A stretch of 64,000 nucleotides of DNA from Microbotryum silenes-acaulis (taxonomy: Eukaryota; Basidiomycota; Microbotryomycetes; Microbotryales; Microbotryaceae), in contig QPFY01000022.1 of the NCBI GenBank assembly GCA_003665825.1, positions 124,001 through 188,000 on the forward strand, read 5' to 3'. The notes under the pieces are model-generated. The model had not been told where the DNA came from and did not search any database. It saw only the letters and a program-made list of their open reading frames with translations. Shown here one piece after another: positions 35,019 through 51,447 of the stretch. A program made the translations under genes and the position numbers. Within the stretch, counting starts at the first letter, position 1. Each line of letters opens with the position of its first letter.

Positions 35019-35554
35019 TCAACAGCCACGGGGGTAAGGGCGCGGTCCGCCGCCCTTGCTTAAGGCCCACTTGCGGCACCGGTCCATACAAGATTGCTTC
35101 TGTGCACCCCTGTTGTATCCATACGCACAGAGTTAGCTATCATCGCGGATTCGGGCACCTGGCAGCTGCCAACCCGACTTCCTGAACAGGTTTCGGATCG
35201 AGTGCGTCGCTTTCGGTCAGGAGTGGGGCACTCACTTGCACGCGGTGCATTTCTCCGCTTTACAATTCACAAGGCTTTCACTGCAACCGATGGGATGGGG
35301 AGAAGTGAGCGAAGATTCAGGCAAGAAGTGGAGCCCTTCTCGAACAGGGCCGAAGTACTTACTTCAGAGTCGAGGCTACTGGATGCGTGATTGGTTGCGT
35401 GGGTGGTCCTTGTGATACTGTCGCCGCGTGTTCCTCGGGAAGATAGGGGTAGTCGACTTCCGAGGTGGAGGCCTGTTTGGTCGCGTCAGCGGGGAGAGCC
35501 GAGACGATGCGCGTGGCAATGGACGAGTGCGACAAAGACGAGCGAGTACTTCAT
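35019..35554 (-). pseudogene. MKYSL family member B, +1 frameshift in the signal peptide
   Basis: Exons 35554-35363, 35280-35236 (45 nt) and 35109-35019 have intact splice sites in the family positions. Exon 1 is 192 nt where 191 is needed: one extra base lies in the region coding for the signal-peptide core. The actual frame runs MKYSLVFVALVHCHAHRLGS and stops. One base later the family sequence resumes (ALPADATKQASTSEVDY). Exon 2 would give CKAEKCTACK, and exon 3 CMDRCRKWALSKGG ending PYPRGC. The other parts look well preserved, so the break may be recent or a sequencing error. Its promoter is cut by the Copia element, which begins 54 bp upstream of the ATG. Confidence 0.7.
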
Positions 35555-35607
35555 ACTTGGTCGAGAGGGGAGATGTTTCAGCTTGAGGACTTTGTGGATA
35601 CGAGTGA

Positions 35608-40503
<4,896 letters not shown>

Positions 40504-40568
40504 CTTGGATACGCGCTGCGTCTTTTCTGCGTGCGAATCTGTGCCTTGCGGCAATACAGACGCTACCA

Positions 40569-40715
40569 AATAAGAGACTGACGAGCGTGTAATCCAACCG
40601 TGGAGAGAAGACAACGGTTGGTGCGCATCGCCAGGCTTCACTAAACAGACGAGCGCTTCTAAACAGATTACCAATGAACGCGCCATTCCTAACCCTCATT
40701 CCCAACACACCAACT
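40569..40715 (-). repeat. 5' LTR of the Copia element (147 bp)
   Basis: Matches the 3' LTR with about one visible substitution outside the 68-bp length difference, which indicates a recent insertion. Its inner edge abuts the primer-binding site. Confidence 0.85.
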
Positions 40716-40720
40716 AGTGA

Positions 40721-42479
40721 GACCTATGAAGGCGTGAAGGGATGGGATGGGGAAGAAGAAGAGAAGCGAAGACCTGGTCCGGCGTGGGGATTATCCTGAA
40801 GCTGATGTTCTCTCATGCTTCGGTGGACCGAACTTGCGCTCGGCCTCGGGGAAGGGACTCCTAAACAGCAGCGTATAGCCTCACGCGCGGCCTGAGCGAG
40901 GAGTTGGCGGGTCGGGTGCGGGTACGAGACTCCGACACCCGAGACGTGCCATGGGGGATCAGAGCCTCTCGGTAGCACTGAACGGATAAGGTCAGGACCT
41001 GTACGTAGAACCCGAAGAGAGAGGAGAGGGCGGCGACGACCACGACCGAACGCGAGAAGGGCGAAGTGCGCGCGGAATTCCGCAAGCGCCCAGGAAAGGG
41101 GGCGGACAGGACTTGAACGCTGACGAGAGACTCGGAGACTTGGACCCTTGCAAACCTGGTCACACACACAATCGACTTCTTGACACTAAAACCACCGAAG
41201 CCAACCAGCATCAACTGTATGGACTGATTTTTCCCGAAGCGATCTACCTAAAATAGGCAGCAAAAAAGACCGGATGCCGAACTTGATGATACATTCGATC
41301 CGTAGGACTATAGCCGGATTATTTGAATTTATAGCTTGTTCACCCGACCCTCAGCCTCTTGAGCCGAAGGGTATCGAGCGGGGATTCGGTGCCAGCGGCC
41401 GACTCGCGGTCAGGTGCACGAGCAGGAGTCGCAGTCGTCGCGCGCGCACTGAGGATTTTGCGGATACGTCGCCAAGCCGATTTTATCGAAGTTAACGAGG
41501 TGCACGTTTCTGAGTCTTGTGTTATGCGAAGGAAGGTGTAACATTTGAAATACCCGTTGGGGAAGATCGCGCTGGTCGCAGGTGGCGCCATGACGAGTGC
41601 CCGCCGATCCATCGAGCGCTCGTTCTGCGCGGCGGAGCTCGGCGCTCAGATGAGTAGGGGCTTGGACACGGTAATCGATCTTGGGATTGTGGACACAAAC
41701 CAAAGTACCACAGTTCATGCAATCTATGTAGAGACTCCATAGTGCCTGTTTTGTAAACGAACAGCAGGCCTCAGTAGGACTCATATGTACTGCTGGTCAG
41801 ATCATCTTCGCCTTGTCACGCAGTGCGTGTCCCATAATTGCCAGAACGGATTCGCGCGCCAAGTCGGAGCTTGCAAGGCTTACGAATTCAGTAGGGAAAG
41901 GGGACATGCTCCCTTCGGCATCGTGGAGATCAACTTCGATCAACAATATGTTCAGCCCGGAATCACACGTCGAAGTCTGCTGATTGGCTGCCCTGCCAGA
42001 TGCACGGGATGGCACGAGCTTGAACGGAAAAGCAAGGCGGAGGTTTTATTTATTGTTGCTGGTGGGTGATCCGCTATGTATCTCGCATATATAAATCCTG
42101 AACGACACTTGAGTCAGTCTTCAATGCGAGAGCGAATGAAGAGAGAAAGAGACAAAGTGTCGCCCAAGTGCTAAACAATCTGCTAGAAATGCCCCGCCTC
42201 CCGAACTCAATTAGATGGCGGGGGGTAAGATGGCAACCCCAATCGAGTAATAGAAAGATCCTGCCATTCTTCCATTTAGTCATATCTTCAGAGTCAAGAA
42301 CAAGCCAACCCTCCAAATTTAATTCCGTCCTTCCTTCGTCTTCGAACTCGGATCCTAATGTTATGTAGAGACTTGTCGGTGACATTATTGACACGCGAGA
42401 GCAGTGATGGAAAGCAAGTGACAGAACGAAGCGAAAAGCGAAAGCAAGCCTACGTATGTTTGAAGTAAGACCAAGACTG
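40721..42479. other. Array spacer between members B and C
   Basis: Repeats sequence found at 43110-44075 and, in part, at 33-34.7, 47.0-47.4 and 48.2-49.6 kb. The stretch from about 40735 to 41170 is very similar to 43125-43570. Frames in it are not conserved between copies, so no gene is called. Confidence 0.55.
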
Positions 42480-43058
42480 TCATAAATTGATGCGATGAAG
42501 GCAAGCAGCAGGGCACGTTGGGCACGTTGGGCAATTCGGCGACGTCGGCATGGCCGATTGGTTTCGCAATCCCTCATACTGCGCCCAGTCGGCGCAATTG
42601 TCGTTGCACGTATTATTCGCAGACGGAGTCCTGTAAACACACTCGCAGGATTAGCTATCACGTTGGCTTCGGCGCCTGGCAGGTGCCAGTCCGACTTTTT
42701 TTGAGGTTTCACATCGAGTGGGAGTCGCCTTCGGTCGGGAGTGCGCACTCACATGCAGCAACTGCATTGAGCTTGACTACAATCGTCAAAGCTTTCAAGG
42801 CAACACATGGGATGGGGTGAGATTAGCCAAAATTTTACTCGGAAATGGGGCCATTTCAGTCCAGATCCGAAGTACTTACGCAAACTGCCAGGCTAATCGT
42901 TGTGCAAAGGGTTGCCCATGTGATACTGTAACCCCGGGGTTCTTGGGAAGATGAAACTCGTTGACTTTCGAGGTGGTGGGGTTGGTCGCGTCGGCGGGGA
43001 GGGCCGAGACGTCGACCGTGGCCATGACGAGCGCGACGAAGACGAGCGAGTACTTCAT
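42480..43058 (-). CDS. Small secreted Cys-rich protein, MKYSL family, member C (intact)
   Basis: Three exons: 43058-42880, 42776-42753 (24 nt) and 42630-42480. They total 354 nt and 117 residues in frame, with phases 2 and 2. The signal peptide is MKYSLVFVALVMATVDVSA, followed by LPADATNPTTSKVNE. The microexon encodes AQAQCSCCM across its borders. Exon 3 gives NTCNDNCADWAQYEG and a Cys/Pro run (NCPTCPTCPAACLH). The upstream region is the standard unit sequence without a transposon. With member A this is one of only two members that I can read as intact. Confidence 0.7.
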
Positions 43059-44478
43059 ATCTGGGTTGAGAGGGGAAATGTTTGAGCTTGAGGACTTTGT
43101 GGTAGTGAGTGAGACCTATAATGGCTTGAAGGGCTGGGATGGGAAAGAAGAAGAGAAGCGAGGACCTGGTCCGGCGTGGGGATTATCCTGAAGCTGATGT
43201 TCTCTCATGCTTCGGTGGACCGAACTTGCGCTCGGCCTCGGGGAAGGGACTCCTAAACAGCAGCGTATAGCCTCACGCGCGGCCTGAGCGAGGAGTTGGC
43301 CGGTCGGGTGCGGGTACGAGACTCCGACACCCGAGACGTGCCATGGGGGATCAGTGCCCGTCGGTAGCACTGAACGGGTAAGGTCGAGAACTGTACGCAG
43401 AACCCGAAGAAAGAGGAGAGAGCGACACCGAGGACGGGCCGAACGCGAGAGGGGCAAAGCGTGCGGGGCAAAACCTGCAAACGCCGAGACGAGAAAGGGA
43501 GCGAAGAGGACTTGAACGTTGACGAGAGACTCGGCGACTTGGACACTTGAAACCCTGGTCACACACACACACTCGTATTCCCAACACTACACTCAAACCA
43601 TGGAAACTAACCAGCCCCCATTCTAAGGCGTGACCTTCCTCAAGTGATCTACCAAACGAGAAACGAGAATTCCAAAGCCCCAAAAGCCCAAAGTCCCAAG
43701 GTCCTCCCCTCCATGTGCCCCTGAGGCCTGAGCTGCCCCACGCGAGGCGCTGAATCCGAACCTGATGAGACATTCGATCGGACAATAGTCATTAGTTAGA
43801 TGTAGCGCTACGTCACTCGGTTTTCGAACGCGCAATCTGAGACCTCCTCAGTTCGAGGAAATTAAGCGCTGCTCGGGGATTCGGTGCCAGAGGCCGACCT
43901 CCCGCTCAGGGGCACGAACAGGAATCGGAGGCGGCGGAGTAGAGCCGTCGCACGTGCATTTAAAGATTTCGCAATATCGCTGCTAAGCCAATTTCATCCA
44001 ACTGCACTAACCCAAATGCACTAACCCGAGTCTCGCGCTGTAAAGGGAAGTATAGCATTCGAAATACCGCGCAGGTAAGCTCAACTAAGCCCTCCCTCTG
44101 GGAGGGGCTTACGAGTTATTGGCGCGCTTGGCCCAGTTGCCATCCGAAATTTCAGGGCCATTTTGGGGTGGTTCTCTGTAACTTGGCAAGTAGGCGCATC
44201 CATGCAAAAGTGAAGAACTCTATTTTTCTTCATGCTCTAAAAATGACATACCTCAAGTGGCGAGAGCTTTCATAAGCTGTGGGTAGAGCTGCAGCGGTCC
44301 GAAGTCTGCGATTTTGGTCGATCGGGCCTCAGATGGTCCGAGCGCATCGTGTAAGTGGTACTCTCATCATCGGCGAGCCTGCTCCGTTCGGGTTGATCCC
44401 TTTCCGTACGCTTCGCTGTTCTCCTCTTTTCACGATCACCGTCGTCCACGTCAAGTGCGACAATATCTAAAACCAAAA

Positions 44479-45770
44479 ATGACCCGAAAAAGCAGACGCC
44501 ATACCTCGTCAACTCGCCAGAACAACCGCCGCGCGGCGGAACTGTTCGCTGAATTTCGTAGCCGCGATCTCTCGCTATGTCAATCCCTATCGTGGTACTT
44601 CAGCCCATCCACACGATTTGAAGGCGTTCAAACACACCGACCAAAGCTGTTCAACAGCAACTGGTCCAGCCTCAAGCGTGTACTTGATCTCATTCTACGA
44701 CTCGCATGCGAGGATGGCGCAGAGTCAAGAAGCCGAATCAATGGCTGGATCGCCGAGCAGGTGGGCAACACTTTATACTTCTCGGATTGATTCTCCGGAT
44801 TCGAAAAAGCTACTGAATACTTGCCTTATCCGCGTGCAGGCCGACTCAACCATCATTAAAGAGATGGAGCGAACCAAGTGCGCCTTCGTTGCTAGCCATG
44901 ACTTGACTCCCGAAGTCCTCGCATCCGATCACATCGACGCCCGGCTGGATGCAATCGCCGAAGACAACCCTTTTATCAGCTGACGGATTCGTAACTTGCT
45001 ATCACAATGTGGAGACCCACCACCGGCTGAGCCAATCAATTGCGACAAGGACCCAACAGCCTCCACTGATGTCGAGATGGAAGAAGCCACCCCGGAGAAT
45101 GGTTCCGATCCAGAGCAAGGACAAGAGCCTGGTCACGAAAAAAGGCGTATCGAGTTTGTGAGAGTTTCTGACCCTAGCTCGGCTGGGTATCGCAGCGAAC
45201 TGACACCAAAAATCAACACGCTGGCCGCAGCTTTACCGCAGTGTCATGGGTCAGATCACATTCGCTTGCAACCGAAGGAATAACGCCATGCAGCATCGCA
45301 ACGGTCTCATGACTCTCGCATTTGGAGCGAACGACCGATTGACAACCGTTCTGTACGATTGCGGCTTGATGACATCTCGCTGGGCGATTCTCCAGGCAGC
45401 CGCGAGCTTGACGAAGGAGAATTCGACGAAACTGAAGGAGATTGGCTCGAACAAGTACTTCCATGTGACCGTTGACATCATTGACATCATTGACGTCACA
45501 CATCACGTCAAAGATCAGCAGTTAGATCGACGAACCGAGCTGCTTCATGAAACTTTTGGTTACGCCCACATTCAGAACGGACATATTGCCGGCGCTTACA
45601 ACCTTCGAGCCTACTCTGCACATCAAGCGTTTTTGCCGCGAGTCAATCTCCAGCATCTCCTCCCAACTCCCCAATCCGACTCGTCATTTACGACCGGGAT
45701 CAAAGCTCAGATATATCGAGCGCTTGCTCGACTGCTTCCTCATCTTGGCCTCAGTCTTCGCGATCCTTGA
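44479..45770 (+). pseudogene. Decayed unrecognised reading frame in the helicase element
   Basis: Three successive open segments on the plus strand fit one former protein. They are 44479-44790 (TRKSRRHTSSTRQNNRRAAE), about 44780-44983 (LLNTCLIRVQADSTIIKEM) and 45246-45770 (ILQAAASLTKENSTKLKEIG). Frame changes between them may be introns or frameshifts. No motif that I recognise is present; it could be the transposase or an accessory protein of the element. Confidence 0.35.
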
Positions 45771-46790
45771 TGCACACCACCCCCTGTCCTCGTCATAGAT
45801 GGGCAACTTGACGCGCTCTCGAAAGGACTCCTTAGAGATCAACTTTGCCCAATTTGCATAGCTGATATACATTTCAGGAGATATGACACACAGCAAGCAA
45901 GATGGCAAATCAACACATGTGTACTTCACTCAAACAGGAGGTCAACCGGCACATACCATCAAAATGAAGGAGATCGTGTGATTGGGGTCGTCCAACTGCC
46001 TGTACAGCTCGCCGTCTCTCCAGGTCTCCTCAGATACCACAACCGCTTTCTTTCCCTTTCGATTGAGATTGGCAGCCTGAAAGAAGCATGTGACTGCGGA
46101 AATCAGCACGTATGTCGGTCCAGCAAGCCTAGTCGGCAGAAAAACTCACCTGATGATTGCTCAGTGCATTTAGTGGACGGATAACAATGGTGACGGCCCA
46201 GCGTTCATAAATGAGATACATTGCTTCGAGAATAACACATCTGCCTGAACCTGTCAGCGCTGTGACGAACACAGCGTCATATCGATCCCGGTTCCCAAAT
46301 TGATCGAGTTCGAAAAAGGTCAGCAATGGCCTCGATGTGCACCGGCCGGAGGGTAGAGTCCTCGTCAAGACTTTCGCCTAGAATAACTTTGATCTTCTTG
46401 CGTGATCCGCTGGAATCTCGTCGGTCCTCGTGAGTCAAGTGTGGCCTCCAGTGACCGAGAACGGATCGGCCGGCAGGAAGGTCGGTTGTCGGATTGGTTG
46501 AATGATTTGCTGGCCATGGGGTCGTAGGACTGGCCCTTGAAGCTGATCGCAAGGGACGCGCCCTGAACTCAATTGATGGATGTCGACAGGGCGGTCCGCT
46601 AACCGGCCTCGATGTTTGTACCGACATGGCTCATCATGAGGGGAGGTGCGATGTTGAGTGGAGGAGAGAGAGGATGCGTGAAGCGCGGCCGGGCTTAAGT
46701 GGCCTGGATCTATGCAGCCTTCGACGCGGACTGGACTACGACTGGTCCGTGCGCCGACCTGCGTCTCGTTCGGAATCAGTTGATTCAAGC
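45690..46790 (-). pseudogene. RecQ-like SF2 helicase remnant
   Basis: Minus strand. The Q-motif-like RPVHIEAIADLF is followed after a frame change, probably in the T-run at about 46314-46318, by YDAVFVTALTGSGRCVILEA. This corresponds to motif I, with Arg-Cys where Lys-Ser/Thr is expected. Then comes TIVIRPLNALSNHQ (motif Ia), a GKKAVVVSEETW block, ISFILM, an intron-like gap, and PEMYISYANWAKLISKE with IYDEDRGWCASR in the DEAH position. Motif order is that of RecQ/telomere-linked type helicases. Loss of the Walker A lysine, the altered DEAH box and the frameshift indicate a pseudogene. Confidence 0.6.
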
Positions 46791-47681
46791 TGCTGTAGCG
46801 AGATGATCAAGCGTTCCTAGACTTCAAGCTTCGGTGAAGCCGCGTTAATAATGATGAAGTAAAGATGTATCCCTCCAGTTTTCAGATAGCACCAATATAT
46901 GCGATTCTACAGCAAGCGGGCACTTTTCAGGGCCAAAATTGCGGAGGGCAACTCAGCCAAGCGCGCGGATAACTCACAAGCGCACAAGCCCCTCCCTAAG
47001 CTCGACGCCCCTCCAGAGGGAGGGCTTAGTTGAGCTTAGCCCCTCCCTAAACGTCGAGCAAGATCGCACTGATCGCGGGAGTGTTGCCATGAAGAGTGCC
47101 CGCCGATCCATCGAATCAAATGAGTAGGGCGCTGGACAGCGTAATCGAGCTTGTAAATCTAGGACATGCTTCGAAGTACCACAGTTCATGCGATCAATGT
47201 AGTGGCTTCATAACGCCTGTGTCGTAAAGGGGAGGCGGGCCCGAACCTGACTGAGAGATATCGCTGGTCAAATCTTTTCGTCACAAGGTGCAGTGCCTGG
47301 TCCGGAATTTACGGATCGCGCGCTAAGTCAGGAAGGCAAGACTTACGAGCTCCCTAGTAAACGTTTACAAGTTGAGGCTTGCTGATTAGCTGCATTTCCC
47401 GAGGCAGGGCATTGCATGATCGAGCTCGAGGGAAATTCGCAAAGACAGAGGTTGTATTGACATGCGGCAAACCGAGACCAATGAGAGAAGCGAGAGCACG
47501 TAAAAAAGGAAGCAATTATGTGTGTTGGAAGTAAGTTAGAGTATGTAATATATAGATGTGACGATGCGAAGCAGGGACGATTGGTGTGCGGCTTCAACTT
47601 GAAGTTAATGTTGTTCGACCTCGATTCTGCAATTACGGCTTGTCGGCCCCGGAGCGCCTCGAAGTTGCCGTCGTTAACGCG

Positions 47682-48206
47682 TTAACGGCCGATGGCCCGG
47701 GGTACCGCGCGCTCTCCCTCCGAGTCAGCTCCCGCCCCTGGGAGGCACTGGTTCATACAAGCTGTAAATGCTACACCGCTGATTAATCCATACGCACAGA
47801 GTTAGTTATCATGGTGGCTTCCACACTTGGCAGCTGCCAGCCCGACTTCTCGACATTTTACTGGGGTCGAGCACTGCAGTGCGTCGTTTTTCGGTCAGGA
47901 GTGAGGCACTCACTTGCACTTGGCGCAATCTTGATAAAAACAGTCCCAATAGCTTTTAATGCAGCCGATGGTATGGGGAGACATTTTAGCGAATATTTGA
48001 CTAGGGGCCCATCTAGTACAAGTCCGAGATACTCAATCCATATCCGCGTTGCGTGGCCTGTGGCCTGGTACTTTAGTAGCCGCGCGTTCCTCGCGAGCGT
48101 AAAGGTCGTCGATGTCCGAGGTGGGCTGAATCGCGTCGGCGGGGAGAGCCGAGACGTTGACCGTGGCCATGACGACGAGCGCGACAAAGAGGAGCGAGTA
48201 CTTCAT
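47682..48206 (-). pseudogene. MKYSL family member D, intron 1 splice sites mutated
   Basis: Exon 1 (48206 to expected end 48037) encodes MKYSLLFVALVVMATVNVSA and LPADAIQPTSDIDDLYARE. At the expected donor GT is replaced by TT (TTGAGTAT), so the frame runs into TGA at once. The acceptor before exon 2 is CAT instead of CAG at 47959-47960. Exon 2 (47958-47914, CFYQDCAKC) and exon 3 (47778-47682, ACMNQCLPGAG) keep family positions, phases and lengths; the sum would be 312 nt. Both changes are G-to-T on the coding strand. Unless cryptic sites are used, the product is a truncated 59-residue peptide. Confidence 0.7.
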
Positions 48207-48249
48207 ACTTGGTATTTGGAAGTCAAGACTTGAGGATTCGAGTGAGACC

Positions 48250-49652
48250 TATGATGACTTGAGGGGATGGGATGGGGAAAGAAGAGAAGGGAGGACCTCG
48301 CCCGGCGTGAGAATCCGATTTTAGCCGGTCGGGTTCGGGTACAAGATGCCGACACCCGAGACATGCCGGCGGGCTCCGCTCCAGAGTTTTGTGGTAGCGT
48401 TCTCCGGTTAAGGCGGGAACCGGTACGTAGATCCCGAAGAGAGGAGCGAGGGTGACGACGAGGATGGGCCGACGCGAGAGGGAAACCGCCGACGCCGAGC
48501 GGATAAAGGGGGCGAAGGGGCGAAGGGGACTTAACGCCGACGAGACTCGGAAACTTGGACGGATCACTCCCCCACTCGAATTTCCAGCACTGAAACCGTG
48601 AGATCGAACCAGCGCCAATCGTATGACCCGGGTCTGCCTAACATTTCCTACCTAAGACAGAGAGCTAACGAGATACCGAACCGCCAAAGTCCCCGTTCGG
48701 GAGTACCCGATTCAGTGAATCTCGCAGGGAGACGGCGCAGAGCCCTACTTAGTTAGACATGACGCTCCTTGGCTGCTTTGATAAGAATGGAGCGCACAAA
48801 AAAAGGTGAAAAATGATTAGGCGCAGTGCGCGACATTAAATTGTTGACCACCTAGCTCAATAATAGTGGAGCGGTCCGAAGATTCCAAGACCACCACAAT
48901 GCGACGCCATCAGATGTTTGACAGTGAGAAAAAGGGGGGCGAAAAAGATTTGAACTTTGGCGAGAGAATCGGAGACTTGGACATTTGAGAAAGCTGGTCC
49001 AAGAGAAGTGAGCAAACGAGATATCCAAAGCCCAAGCCCCAGTCTGCCCATACCCATCTGCTCAACCCCGCGTGGCCTAAGCTCGAAACCCTCCACAGAG
49101 TGGAGGGCTTAGTTGAGCTATACGGGAGGCCTGAATCCGCGCTGCACCGCTGACGGGGAAACGTCGCCGGCCTGACGCAGACCCGCGGTCAGGCGCACGA
49201 GCAGGAGTCGAAGGCCGCGGCGTCGCGCGGGCATTTAGGAGTTCGAATAGTTATATCGAAGTGAGCGTTCCTAAGACTCGGGTCGTGTAAAGAGAAGTCC
49301 GGCATTCGAATCACCGGATAGGTAGAATCGCATTGGTCGTAGGTGACGCCATGAAGAATGCCCGGCGCCGATCCATCGAGCGCTCGTTACGTTCGGCGCG
49401 GCTGAACTCGGTGAGCTTGGAATTGTAGGACACAGTCCGAAGCACCACACCTCATATGATCCCATGTAGTTGTTTAGTAACAGCTGTGGCGTCAACCGGC
49501 AGTGGGCTTCAGTAAGGCTCCTGATTACTGCTCAAGTTTTCCCGGGCCCATGTAACGCAGTGCGTGTCCCGGAAACTCGGAATCGCGCGCTAAGTCAGGC
49601 ATTCGTAAGGCTTACGAGCTCAGTAGCGAAACTTTACGAGATCTGATCATAA
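48250..49652. other. Array spacer between members D and E
   Basis: Continues the unit structure (similar to 43.1-44.1 and 41.3-41.9 kb). It contains a dispersed repeat at about 48835-48930 also seen near 60020-60120, and a short fragment like the helicase-element TIR at about 49090-49116. No gene is supported. Confidence 0.5.
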
Positions 49653-49982
49653 TGTTGGAATCAAACGATGATCCCGAAATGATCAACAAAAGAAGAAGAA
49701 CAGCTGGACCAAGAGTCGAACCTGGGTCGCTTCCATTCATTGGAAAAGCTTTGACCAACTAAGCTATCCGGCCCCTGATATCAGTGCAAGGTCTACTAAC
49801 ACCTTCAACACTTCCCCGTAGACCTTTGCACTGCTGCCAGGCTACTGCAGTGCGTCGACTCTAAGTCCCAATTTGGACTCTGTGTCAAGCTTCTGCGGCA
49901 GCTCCGGTAACTCTGTGCGGCGTCACTGGGAAGATTTACAGGCAAGGTTCTATAATAGATCCTCACACTTCCCCCTTCTGTT
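49653..49982 (-). mobile_element. Solo-LTR-like 330-bp element with internal tRNA-like sequence
   Basis: Bounded by direct repeats CATAA (49648-49652 and 49983-49987). On the minus strand it ends ...TTCCAACA, as many Copia LTRs do. It interrupts the array spacer (before it GAGCTCAGTAGCGAAAC, after it CCAAATATCAAGTCAAGG, both array-like). No open frame is present. A tRNA-like segment occupies 49702-49772. Confidence 0.55.
49702..49772 (-). tRNA. tRNA-like sequence, probably a pseudogene
   Basis: On the minus strand the acceptor arm GCCGGAT pairs with GTCCAGC (one C-A mismatch, one wobble). The D arm is GCTTAGTTGGTCAAAGC. The anticodon stem is TTTCC/GGAAG with loop AATGAAT. The T arm is CCAGG-TTCGACT-CTTGG. 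The loop has A instead of the universal U33, and the central triplet would read TGA, yet there is no long variable arm as serine tRNA needs. So it is not a normal tRNA gene. The A and B box-like sequences could still act as a polymerase III promoter. Confidence 0.45.
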
Positions 49983-50059
49983 CATAATACGTCCAGCCCC
50001 AAATATCAAGTCAAGGCTTGCTGTTTAGGATCTTTGCACGATGCACTGGATAGCACGAA

Positions 50060-50308
50060 CTCAAACGAAAAAGCAAGACGGAGGTTTTATTGACATGCGG
50101 CAAACGGAGAGCAATGAGAGAAGGCCAAAGCATGTGACAGCATGAAACAGGGGGCAACCATATGTGTGTTGGAAATAAGTTCGAGAATCTAATATATATA
50201 CGACGATGCGAAGTACGGGCGATTGGTGTGCGGCTTGCTGTTGTTTGACCTCGATTCCGCGAATCGGACCGCTTGTCGGCCTTGGAACGCCTCGATCCTC
50301 ACATAGCA
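50060..50308 (-). pseudogene. 3' part of MKYSL family member E, cut off by the MULE
   Basis: Corresponds to the exon 3 end and 3' flank of the other units (compare 34830-35020 and 47450-47680): GGTTTTATTGACATGCGGCA, then CTTGTCGGCCTTGGAACGCC. It continues at 55037 after removal of the MULE. It contains no functional coding sequence by itself. Confidence 0.65.
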
Positions 50309-50665
50309 AAGAAAAACCCCTGAAATGGGACAATCCCGGGATGCTCCCGGGCTCGGGCCCCCGATTTCAAATCGGTGGAGCGATGTGAAATGCATTTGAA
50401 ATCGGTGCGGTGATCTGAAATGCATTTGAAATCGGCACAGCGATCCCAAATTCATCCCGAATCGATCCCAAATGTGTTTTAGATCTTCGCGGGATCGATC
50501 CTTGCCCAACGGTTAATAGGGGCATACAACTCGTGTGAGAGGATCGATTGCGCAAGGTAGAGTGGACCATTATGTTACTATTGCTCAAAGTTTGTGCCAG
50601 TATACTACTGAAATGGTACAAGGCCCCGTGCGGTGGGGCATCGCACCACCAGGCCTGCAAGCTGC
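50309..50665 (+). repeat. Left TIR of the MULE, with subterminal repeats
   Basis: Reverse complement of 54640-55036. It holds tandem-like copies of a ~26-bp unit centred on GATCTGAAATGCATTTGAAA, candidate transposase-binding repeats. Confidence 0.85.
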
Positions 50666-51447
50666 TCTTCGGTGTGATGCGGGCAGCGTCCGGGAGCAAC
50701 GAAATGAGCTTGGTTAATGCGCGCTACCCCACCCCCAGCCTGGACAACAGGTGACACAACGAAGGGCCGACCTGGGGTGAAGCAAGCCAAGGAGTGAAAG
50801 GCGAAAGCGCGACTGAGATCTGAGATTTGAGCTTGGTCGCATCGGCCGCGGACGGCCGACCGCGCTTTGTCCGACGTCCCGATGCTCTCTTGTGCGACGT
50901 CAACGACAGTTACCTACCAGCGTGCATTAAACATTAGGACCAGTCAGTTCGAGCCGTAGATATCTCCTGGCGCTGCAACATGCTCGAGCACTTACGCGAT
51001 GGTGTTACCCCACTTCTTGTCGTCTCCAACGCCTGCATTCGACGGCTCGGAGATAGGACGTTCACGGGGTGTCGTCACCCCGCTTCCCCACAGAAGCCAT
51101 GTCACCTCCTCCTCCCGCGTCCATAGTCCAGTCGAGTGCCAAAGAACCGACCTCAGTTGGAAGTGATCAAACCTCGACCACCCTCGCACCCAGTCCAGCC
51201 AATCAGTCGACCTTGCCCCACCCCAATGTGGGGCGATCAACCTCAAAAGTCCCGCGTCGGTAAAAGCATGACGATAGAGGAGGCGATCGAGGCGGCACAC
51301 AGAGACTGGCAGAACCGCATGCAAGTCATGGAGGTTGACGAGGCAAGCTTATCGAGGCAAAAGCATCACGGTCCCCCCTGCCCTCGCTGACGAGCACGTG
51401 ACTTTTGGCAGCTTCAATAGTCCGCGTCCAGCGACGATGACGCCAAG

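Larger units (their letters stand above)
44076..47038. mobile_element. 3.0 kb TIR element carrying a RecQ-type helicase remnant
   Basis: TAAGCTCAACTAAGCCCTCC at 44076 recurs in reverse complement ending at 47038. Matching continues inward for roughly 70-95 bp on each side (up to GGCAACT/AGTTGCC), with small indels. No clear target-site duplication is seen. The array spacer sequence continues on both sides, so it is an insertion. A decayed SF2 helicase lies on the minus strand and an unrecognised decayed reading frame on the plus strand. A TIR transposon with a helicase recalls the AcademH lineage; that assignment is tentative because I do not see the transposase. A TIR fragment (GAGGGCTTAGTTGAGCT) also occurs near 49102. 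Confidence 0.65.

Noticed and set aside
40724..41214. Overlapping minus-strand frames with many Arg/Ser residues, repeated at 43116-43568
   Set aside because: Frames are not conserved between the two copies (shifts and different stops) although the DNA is. They are array spacer, not a gene.
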